NCBI GenBank assembly: GCA_018417955.1
Contig: JACTVC010000036.1
Span: 62,001 to 126,000, forward strand
Reading direction: 5' to 3'
DNA: 64,000 nucleotides
Source of the DNA: Laccaria trichodermophora
Lineage: Eukaryota; Basidiomycota; Agaricomycetes; Agaricales; Hydnangiaceae
Below the pieces are notes generated by a model, which did no database searches, was not told the origin of the DNA, and worked only from the letters and a program-made list of their open reading frames with translations. Positions 11,967 to 21,605 of this stretch are shown here, one piece after another (position 1 is the stretch's first letter; every line of letters begins with the position of its first letter). Both the position numbers and the translations under genes were made by a program.

Positions 11967-13075
11967 ATGCTCAGCCCCGCTATCCGAAGATGGATCGAAA
12001 CGCCTACGGGCACATTGTCACTTGCTGCAATCCCGCTTGCATTTGCGCTCTATAAGCTTCTCCAAAAACCTCAACGCCTGTCCAAAGTTCCAAAGACCAA
12101 AGAACGCGTTCTCGTATTGGGAGCGACGAGCGGGATTGGTCGGTCAATAGCGCGCCAGTATTCTGAGCGCGGAGCAGTCGTTTGCGTTGTTGGGCGCAGA
12201 GGAGCGCTGGTAGACGAGGTCGTGAAGGAATGTCGTCAGGCGCAATCTTCGCTGCGCCTTGGGACCACTGAGGAGAAGAACGACTTTTTGGGAGTCACGG
12301 CCGACTTTGCGAACGTTGATGATATGGTTAGAGTCAGAGAGGTCATCCAGTTCAGTGTGTATTCTTTACTTTTTCTATTATGCCTTTGCTCAATTTGATT
12401 TGGGATTAGATTGGAAGGGTTTAGATACTATCGTTGTCGCTGCTGGGGTTTCGGCACTTCAGCCTCTGATGGCCGTCGCTGGCGTAGAGACTGCAGATGG
12501 AGGATTTACTCCGTTAGAGGCAAGTCGCGAGGGAATCAAGCGAGTAACTGAAGTCGCAGCAGCTGCGACAACAGGAAATTATGTTGGTCCCCTTATTGCT
12601 GCAGTCACCTTTGTAAGTTATCCCTTGGATGTGCAATTCGCCAGCTAACAATGCCCAGATACCCCTCCTATCGAAAACATCAAAGTCACCAGCGATCACC
12701 CTCGTTTCATCGCTAGCCTCCGTAATAGCAGCACCAACACGCACTATCTACGCATCCACCAAAGCCGCATCCCTAGTTCTTTATCAGGCCCTTTCAATCG
12801 AACATCCCAACATTTCATTCTCTCTTATCTTGCCTTCTACCGTTGAGGGTGACTTCCGTGCATCCGCGGTCGACAGCGGCCCAGTAAGAGAAGTCGACCC
12901 CAACAAACATGGATTGAAGCGCGAAGACGTGGCTAGGAGGTGTATCGCTGCGGCTGATGCTGGGGAGAAGACCGTATTCATGCCACCCTTCGTACGATAC
13001 GGGCATCTCTTGTACTGGATCTGGCCGTCTTTCGTGGAGTGGAGGGCGAGGAAGAAGTACAATTTTGGTGCTTAA
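11967..13075 (+). CDS. Short-chain dehydrogenase/reductase, membrane-anchored
   Basis: Three exons, with introns at about 12356-12410 and 12613-12659. The N-terminus (residues about 15-33) is a hydrophobic anchor. It is followed by the NAD(P)-binding VLVLGATSGIGRS motif at about 48-60, an 'AAG' segment after the first intron (VVAAGVSALQ), a catalytic Ser region (ITLVSSLASV) and the Y-x-x-x-K active site (YASTKAASL). The C-terminus ends in a second hydrophobic stretch (YGHLLYWIWP). The layout resembles fungal ER-bound SDRs of the DHRS7/11-beta-HSD group. The substrate is unknown; it probably uses NADPH, judged from the R of VGRRG after beta-2. It lies 280 bases after the MFS gene, same strand. 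Confidence 0.88.
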
Positions 13076-13413
13076 AGTTGGACTGTGATGTGAGGCCTTC
13101 CCATTGATTGCTACTTTCCTTGACTGAAGCTAACAACCGGTCAGTTGAGTCTGATTACTTAGATTCCCTACAGAAAGCTGGTTCTTTTATCTCCAGGCGA
13201 AGTGTCTGTTCGAGTCCGTGTACGACTAGATGGCGTTTTCCTCAATGTACTTCTGTACAAGCATCAATAGAGCAATTTTGAATTCAAAACGCGGAAGCGC
13301 GAAAAGAAGATGAGATTGGATATGCGTATTACAAGATTGGTTAGGGGGTCATGATACACAAGAGGTATAGTTGTTACAAACATGAAATGGTAATACATTC
13401 ATCAATTTTGAAA
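13076..13413. other. Convergent intergenic region
   Basis: Space between the 3' ends of the SDR (plus) and GCN2 (minus). Apart from the methyltransferase-derived scrap listed separately, nothing was recognised. Confidence 0.4.
13289..13344 (+). pseudogene. Copied 3'-end fragment of the 7980-9131 methyltransferase
   Basis: These 56 bases match the end of the methyltransferase gene at about 9036-9088. The frame reads IGYAYYKIG then a stop, against VEYAYYKIGW in the intact gene, with an acidic lead-in on both. It is too short and too diverged to be functional. It shows that a partial duplicate of the methyltransferase once lay downstream of the SDR. Confidence 0.65.
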
Positions 13414-16400
13414 TCATGAGAGCGTGAGCAGTTGAACGCGTTCCTCACGAACAGCGAACAGCAATATAAATGGGTGGCCTTCCGACCTGCGTTTAAGAAT
13501 AGCCTCTCTGAGTTGTTGGGCATAGGCCGAATGTTGGGTAGGGAAGGCAGCAACAATAGGCTTCCAGGCGTCCTCGTCCGTAATCCAATTCTGTGATTTG
13601 ACCATGGCGTCAAAAATCGCAGGCGTGACATCAATGGCGAGCGTGGGCATGCCGCTCTGGATGGCGGACTTGATTTGGGTACTGGTCTCGAAAGCTTGAG
13701 GAATGGGCTCGTATCAGTGGACTATAACGATGACGAAACAAGGAGATCTGACCTCGATCAAGGAAAAGTTGCTTGACCTGCTTTCGCTGCTTCTTGATAT
13801 CTATGGGAAGGAGTAGTTGGATGTCAGAGGAGACTGGGGTGTCCTTCGTTGGTGGGAGTCCAGGTACACTCTCCGAAACGACGGGAGCACCAGAGGTCGC
13901 AGTATCGATTCGCTTCTGTTCTGCGATATGATGTTGTAGCCAACCCACGAGTTCTTGCCTTGAAACTGTTACAGTTGTTAGTGGCTGTCTGGGCGATGGA
14001 ACGTAGACTGACGTTCGTATTCAGTGCCCTTTAGTATGCTCTTGACTTTGAAGGCGGGATGATCTCTACGCCCCGTGCGCGGACGAGGATACACAGTGAA
14101 TCTTAATTACTGAGTATAGGCGTGCCTTCGGATGGATGAAAGAAACTCACAAGATACCCTCCCTCTCACAGAGGTCGACGTGGCTCTCATGGTCCGCCTC
14201 AGGCAATCCCGATTCGTACATAATATCTGCACTGATATTGTGTTGCCAGAGGTACGCAACAACCTCCAACCGATCTTGCAAATACCCAGGATGGTACGAA
14301 ACAACATACACATCGCATCTTCTTGGGCTCCAGAAGCCGAACGAGCGCCCTTCCTTAACCAGGGTCTTGACAGATGCACCCTGGAAAGAGGCGAGTGCCA
14401 TAGTGATCTTCTCGACTGCAATTTGTAAGCCCATAGCGCAAAGTTCGGACTTTTGCTTTAGAGGGGAGTAACGAGAGATGAGGTTGTCATAGCTGGTCAC
14501 GTTGGTTAGCAGATGAAGGGTTGGTAACAGAGACAGCATACCGGCCGCCAGCAGCAAGTACATCCGTGTGCTTGTTCTTCCGAACGATTTCCACGATGAC
14601 CCCGTCTTTGAAGTGGGTATGGTGACTACCCAGCATGAGAGGATGAAAGTAGATTTGACGTGTAACCCCGGCCGACAAAGCGAACTGCAACGTAGCCTTC
14701 ACCTCTTCCACCGCAGGCTGCAAGAGCGTAAGCAGAGCGGGGGAAACTTTCTCCAGCCTCGATAAAACATCATCGATATCATCATCTATGCACCGCATTC
14801 TTTCACTGTTGAACCACGAAGGTTTTGAACAGTCACATACCAGTTTCCGACAGTATCTCCAGCTCCTCTGCAGTGCTACGAAGAAGACCTTTCTTCAATA
14901 ACAACGTCCGCTTCTGGGTTGGCAAAGACTTTGACTGGCTGATGATTTCCACGACAGCATCCCTCTGACCAGCAGGTACTCGGTTCATCGTCAACTCAAC
15001 AACTACACATAAGTCAGTCATCAGATGCTGTAACAAAACCACGCCAACGTACTAGAAGAGTGAGAGATATGAATGTCGTAGTTCTGGGAAAGGTTTGGGA
15101 AGCTATTGAGACAGTTATTCGCGACGGCTATGATCTCAGCTCCAGCAGCGACAAGGCCCGACCCCAGATCTTGCGTGATGATATCAAAGATGGCTGCCTT
15201 TGAGACTCTTGGATGACCCGCCACGGGACTAAGGGGCAACGTTTAATGCAAGGTCTCCACACGGAAGTCGCGCAGTGAACGCTTACTTGGGTCTATAGAT
15301 GTTGGTGATATGATAACGCTTGATCCTCTTAATATTGCCCCTAGCAGCGAGTCTCGCAAACGGCACGAGGATGTTGTTGGGTAATGTGACGACATCCCCA
15401 TGACGGTCAACAAACGTTGCTCGACTCTTCTCGTCCTCCGGATCCAGAACAGGCATGAGAAGGGGTGGCTCCATAGCCACAGCTCCGTGGAGGTGGAAAA
15501 TCGCAGCCAGGCGGTCTTGAACGGTGTCATTCAGAGAGGCGTGCTCAGGAGGGTCTGCTTCGAGATCGTAGAGGACGCCTCTAGACGGCCTGACAGGTTG
15601 GTTGAACAATGTCGTAAGAACGGCTTGGTGATAAGGTGAGTCGGATTTGGCTACCAGGCAATATGAGCAATTAACTCTCTTTTAAGCTGGTCATCCAACT
15701 CACCCATCAGCTTCAGCGCCCCTTTGAAAAACTCGTCCTCCAAACGAGGGGGGAGTAGCGGGCTCTGAGAAAGTTCCAACGCCGTAGGCCTCTTGTCAGG
15801 ATCATGCTGAAGGAGCCAGGTGATAACTAGGGGTCAAGCAGGTCAGTCAGGAACCTTTGAAGCTTCGTCTTTCCTCTTACTATCTCGCTGCCGAGTTCGA
15901 TGAGCTTCCCATGCATGGGGGAAGAAAACGCCCGGCTTGCGTAGATCCTCCAGAACAACAATCCGCTCTGCGCCCGTTGAGAACATGTAGTTCATCTCAA
16001 AGAACACGATCTAAAAGGCGTTCAACGTGAGGAACCAAAAATACATGCAGCATAGGACTTACACCAAGACTGTACATGTCAGCCTTGTTGTGATTCCTTG
16101 GTCCCCGTTTCTTGGACTGAACTTCAGGGGCGATGTACAGGCGGGTACCGACCTCTGCACGAGTGTCAATGAGGTGTAAGGTTTGAAAGATGTAGAGCCG
16201 TACCCAAAGTCATATCAGCCTCGAGGGTAGCTACATGATGAGACACATCCGACGGGTCGACGGCGGCCAGACTGGACGTTGCGAGGCCAAAGTCACCGAC
16301 TGCAGCAAGGACATCGTTAGCTGGGAATTCTAAAGAACTTTGTCAATCCCACCTTTGCAGTCTTCCTTGGCATCTAAATCACAGAGAGGATAAGTTCAAG

Positions 16401-19400
16401 GAGGACATGAGTGACCGGTCGACTGACCAATGAAGATGTTGGTAAGCTTGATGTCACGATGCAAGATGCCTAAAGTAGACATGTGAACGAGGGCGTCAAC
16501 GATCTGCAGGAACAGCCTCCACGCTTCATCTTCCGAGATACCCTCATCGAGTCTCTACAAGAAACTTTAAGTATCAAGGATCGTTCACAGCAGTCCAAAC
16601 ATACCTCCTTCAACGTCTGACGCTCAACAAACTCCTAAAAAGACGGTTCAGCTACGAATGTGAAAGAAAAGAGGAAACACAGACCATCTGGATGTAAAGT
16701 GTCCTAGACAACATCGGCGGCCCCACTTGCACCATATTCGAGCTTCCCGAAGACTTGAACAAACTCCCAAATGCATCGTCCCCCTCCTCCTCCCCGCTAC
16801 TAGTATCCTCTCCAGTCGGCGACGTCGACCTATCAAAGTGGATACTAGGGAACGACGACCTCGACTCGGACAGATCATCAAAGTCTTCAATGTTAATGCT
16901 GAACCCGCCATTAAGTCGGCCCCCATTCGACATGGGGTGGGGGACGGAGGTCATCCCGTCCTCATCTGTCGATTCCGCACTGGAGTCGTCTGAGGCGGCG
17001 GTGGATGTGGGTTCGGCTGTCTCGACCCAGGTGGTGTAGTACCGGACGATGAAACGATGGGAGAGCCGGCTGAGAGCGTTGACTTCGCGGAAGATCTTGC
17101 TGTCGCTTTGCATGGTTCTAAGACGGATCTTCTTGACTGGAAAGGATGGTTAGAGATGGAGGATGATGGGGATGAAGGGTAGGTACAGACCTGCGTAGAT
17201 CCTTGAGTCAATCCTATTTCGAGCTTTGACGACTGAGCCGAATGCTCCTTTGCCCTGTATCCAACAGCATGAGAACCAACCTAGAGACGGGGGAGGCAGA
17301 AAAGACGAACCAACAACTCTAGCTCCTCCCAATCCTCCTTCCACCGACTGGTATGCGAGCGGGCAGCAGACGCCGGCATCCTGAAGTACTCCAGATCCGG
17401 CGAACCAAAGTTCATCGGTGTCTTTGGGTCTACCATCAACAATCAGGGGACCTGAACGTCCACAAAGGTACCGGCGATACACACCAACGTTAAAGTAGCT
17501 TGACATACTCCTACCTGTCACCGGGCTCTGGCACGACGCTTCTGCCAATTCGGAAAGCAGGGACAAGCAGGTCACTTGGCCTTTCTTGGGGGGGATGAGC
17601 ATGGAGGACGCTTGTCTTGCAAGTACGGGGGAGCCGGATACTAGTCGGAAGGGTTAGTGTTTGGTAGATCGTATATGGAAGGGACTGACGAGCGAAGATG
17701 GCACCCTGGACATCCGGGAATATCTCTGTGACGTTCAAGCTCATGAGCATCTGCAGCAGAACGATGCCCACGGCGTGGAGGTCCCGTTGGCGAGTGTACA
17801 ATAACGACGACTCGTTCTTCACGTCCTTCGATAGCCTACAATTATCAGTTAAAGGGGGGCAGTCAATCGGAGGAGCTGCATGAACACACCACTCGTCAGA
17901 GATCTGGGGCTCATCCGCCACTGGGGGTGTGTGCGGGCCAAAGGAGTTTGAGCGATGCAGGTCCAGAAGCCGAGTATGGTATGCCACCCTTCCCAGTTTC
18001 ACGAGCTTAGAAGACGAAGGGGTGTCTCTCGACGCAAGACAGATACACCCCGCGTTGATGCCTACCAAATAATTGTGAGCGAGCACCAAATCCCAAAGCA
18101 AGGCTTTCGTACCTCGATGGACTAGGTCCGCACCATGCACAGCGTTCAAACCCGATAATATCTGGCCCAGATAATCCGAAGCCCTCTCCTCCTTCAGAGA
18201 ATCACAATCCTGCAGCACGTCGTGTAGTGTCAACGCTGGACGTTGCTCCGAAAGGACCATCAGCTGCGGGGGTCCGCTGGAATGTGGTATGTTCAATTTG
18301 ACGGCAAATACGCTGATGAGGTTCTGGTGCCGGACGGTCGTGAGGCGCTGGATCTCAGTCTCAACTTGTTTGAGTTTCTTCCGTCCTGTCGAGCTATTAG
18401 CACGTCATTGATAAAGAAAGGGATGGACATACCCTGGTTGGACGAGTAATATGGGTCCTCGAACGTCACGACGTACAACTCCAAAGGGAGCGTAGTGCTC
18501 ACGTCATCCACCATCGGATCAGCCATATACACAACCCCAAGCCCATCTTTGAACAAAATCAATTTCAAAACAAAATGAAAGGAAAAACACTCACCCGTTC
18601 GTGGATGAAACAGCTTCACCGTATTGAAATACACGTCGCCAACCTCCACCTCATGACTGAATGTCTCTATCGGGGTATCGCTCGACAGAGGAACCTCCGT
18701 CGCCTCTGAATTAGCGCGTTTGCGGCTCGCCTTGTATTGTTGTTCCCGAGCGATGAGCTGGCGCATCGCGTGGTCCGCTTGGATTTGCTCGTCGAGCTCT
18801 TGCGCGGCTTTAGCGGCTCTGTCGTGCTCCCTTTCTACTTCTTCTGCTTCCCTTTGCTTTCGTGCCTGGAAGAGTTAATAAGTATGAGAGTAGGAAGTGA
18901 AAAGGGAAAGTACCTTCTCCTCGTCCATTGCGCGCTGGTTCATTTGTAACGCCAACGAACCAGCTACTTCAACTGGGGGCGTTACGTTGTTCGATATCCA
19001 ATCTTGACAGAACGTGACGATCTGGAAACAAAGTTAGTGGGAACAAGTGAGTTATGGTGAACAAACGTACCGAGAATACCATCTCCGACCCTCTAAATTT
19101 CTGTGCCTCTCCATTGATAGCTTGTGATAGTTTCGTCGATTGTTCGTTCGTCAAGCCTTTTGCGGGCTTCTGTAGCGTAAATGTAGGACATGCAAGGTGC
19201 GGGTATGTTTTCGGAAATCTGAGAGATTGCCATCAACACGATGCATCAAGTAAAATTTCTGCACTCACTTGACATGGAGTTGTGCGTTCACTTTCGATGC
19301 GTGCGCTGGATCCGGGTGTGGCACCTTGATAATAAATTCTGGTAATCTACCAGCACCCTGGAAGAATCAGTAACAAAACGATACAAGAGTACGGTTCAAC

Positions 19401-19503
19401 TCACCTTCCAAGCTTTAGGTGGTGGACATTCAACAAAGTCTTCAGCGTAAATGGACCTCAACGCAGTAATTTCTAACTGTTGCAATTCTTGTGTGGAATC
19501 CAT
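13414..19503 (-). CDS. GCN2: eIF2-alpha kinase Gcn2
   Basis: A long gene with many short introns; start MDSTQELQQLEIT at 19503, stop at 13414. Domains in order: an N-terminal RWD domain (19503 to about 18960; SIYAEDFVECPP...KVPHPDP), which in yeast binds Gcn1; a charged coiled-coil (about 18950-18720); a pseudokinase domain (about 18650-17600); then the true kinase. The kinase has its glycine loop GKGAFGSVVKARN near 17255-17215, an FREVNALSRL-SHRFIVRYYTTWVE segment, the family's acidic insert (16990-16750), HRDIKLTN at about 16461 and DFG at 16294-16286. A HisRS-like domain (about 15640-14100) and a C-terminal domain follow. Uncharged tRNA binding to the HisRS-like part activates phosphorylation of eIF2-alpha, the amino-acid-starvation response. 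All key residues are present. The N-terminal half is duplicated at 43072-45968. Confidence 0.93.
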
Positions 19504-20419
19504 AGGAACTCGTTCTAGCTAGTCGCCGCGATCGTGATAGTGGCTGTCCGTCCGTGACTCCAAAAGCCAGCACACAAAAGTATTTGAGAAGGGGAGGGCC
19601 TGATGGACCTCAGCAACTCAAATCTCCATGGTTGATAAAGGGTGAAAATGTGAAGATGTCGAAATGGAAAGCAAGGGGGTTCAAGAATTTAAAAAAAGTA
19701 GCTGGGGTCGAATTTTTTTTTAAGGCCCTGTGTGCTTGACCTACCTACCTACGTAATCAGGCACATGCCTATATATGGCAATATGACATCATCATCACGA
19801 TCCCTCTGATCCTCTAAGGCTTCACATACCCAATTTCATGGGGCTATCTCCAGTGCAACACATTGTAGGTGGTACTAAAAAACAAGTGAGTGTAGTGATT
19901 AACTTGTGCAAGACTGATACTCACCCATTGAGTCTCACATCCAACCCTTTTACATTTAACCAAGCCATTCTGAGTTCAATACCACACCACACAGGCATCC
20001 ATTTAGAGCGTCTGATGTGTTGAAAGCATCAAGATGATTCAAGTTTTGAAATCAGGTCACACAGCATACCCATTGTTGTCAAGAACTGGTCTCTAACTGT
20101 TTTGTCAGTAAATTGTGATTGATTAAAACATTAGATAAAAATTTGATGAAGATTAGACCGTGAAAACCAATTTTGAAGTCAGAAATTGGGTCGGATATAA
20201 TGAAATATAATATCCAGTCAAGATAATGTACTATACAATGATATTTTACATGCAGGAATACTGTAAATCACCTTGGAAAACCAATTTAGGACTATCTCAT
20301 AGAGGGTTCCAAAAATCTTTTTTTCGGCCTATGGCCAACCTACCTACCCAACCCTCGGTCCAGCATTCAGATCCCTGAACCCCCTTGATGGAAAGACAAA
20401 GTCAGGACAAAGCTCAAAG
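16621..20419. repeat. Segmental duplication, copy A (GCN2 5' half and upstream)
   Basis: This segment, minus the 716-bp MITE inside it, matches 43072-46182 at high identity in the same orientation. The inner edge is sharp, starting at CGCTCAACAAACTCC. The outer edge fades just after AAAGACAAAGTCAGGAC. Exon-intron layout and most codons are shared. Confidence 0.9.
19672..20387. mobile_element. hAT-like MITE with 8-bp target duplication
   Basis: A 716-bp insertion upstream of GCN2. The ends are inverted repeats starting CAAGGGGGTTCA; the right end reads TGAACCCCCTTG. It is flanked by a perfect 8-bp direct repeat ATGGAAAG (19664-19671 and 20388-20395), the duplication length of hAT elements. 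No transposase frame is present. The duplicated GCN2 copy lacks this insertion, with flanking DNA joined at about 46158, so it landed after the duplication or was lost from the copy. It lies 169 bases upstream of the GCN2 start codon and could affect its promoter. Confidence 0.88.
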
Positions 20420-20734
20420 AATATATTTAGTTGGCCACATTACGTAAGGGTTTTGGGTAACTATGGTAACAGCTGGTAACAGGGAGAGACTTTGGAGAGA
20501 CTGAACTGCACTCCAACCAGACTCCAATAATTGAGATTGCGCGTTTCTGATACTCATACTGTCGCTGCTCAGACTTACTACAGACCTTCCGGAAATTCAT
20601 GTCCACGTGTTCTTTTTTCACAAAAAAATAAAATAAATCGAATAAATGCGAAAATGACTGGCGTCGTCTATACCGACCGTACAGCGTACGCGACTAGCCC
20701 ATCGATCTCTATTTCCGGGTGTTCCAACATCCCT

Positions 20735-21178
20735 TTACCTGTCACTATGTCCGACAACTCTGTCTGACAACTCTGACGACAATGAACCTCTCAAATTCCT
20801 ATGAGCATCCGTCGTGGGCAGGGTACCATTGCCTTCAACCATCTTATGGCCACCTCCTGGAGCGGAAGGGAGGGGTTGACGGTCAGATTCAGAGGATGTT
20901 GGGGAGGATGTGAGCCATATGATAGGTCCAGTCACGGTCCAGTCATCTATCTACCATCCAAACTCTCCCCGGGCTCACTCAAAACCCACACGTAATTCCC
21001 TGTCTCTGTCTCAAACAGCCTCACCCACTCATCGTTCCCACCATCGCCAGCCACCGTTTATCGAATTGCAACGAGGTGACAGAAGAGTTTTGTGCGGCAA
21101 TACAGTGCAAGATTGTGTATATCGCCAGGGAACGTGATGACCTGCCCGTCAGACCCACCTGTTGCGAGGATTGGAATG
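20735..21178 (-). pseudogene. Cdc4-like WD40 repeat fragment, decayed
   Basis: On the minus strand, successive frames read PIPILATGGSDGQV, NSSVTSLQFDKRWLA and GGNDEWVRLFETETGNYV, then LSEPGESLDGR. These are typical WD40 blades of the Cdc4/Met30 F-box family, where TSLQFD and VTGGNDGRVRLF are common. The pieces lie in different frames and a stop follows, so the copy is broken. The Plavaka-type element begins directly at its upstream side (21189), which suggests that the insertion truncated it. Confidence 0.6.
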
Positions 21179-21605
21179 GGGGGTGAAGCCCAGTGAAACT
21201 CAGACATGCGGTGGTCTGCGGATTTCTGGGCTGAGCTGCAATCCAGAAATTCGCATACCATCCCCGTTTTTTGCGCACCTGCAGATTTTCTTCTGCGGAT
21301 TGTCGTCCATTCTGCGAGACTTTTCGTTTGATATTACAGAATTATCTGCGAATTTCTGCCTCTGTCTGCTATCTTCTGGGTTATTCTGCGGTTTTCTGAG
21401 AATACGCAATGTATTGCTGATACGGTAACAAATACACAATTTTATACTACTGAACCGTTGTTCTGCGTTGTTCTGTGAATTTCTGCGTTTACTACCTCTC
21501 GTCCCCAGGGCACTGGTTTGTTGTCATTCCGTCTAAGTTCGTTTGAGCTAAAGGGACAGTAAGTATATAGGATGTCGCAGCGCCGGAGATGAACACACCT
21601 ATGGA

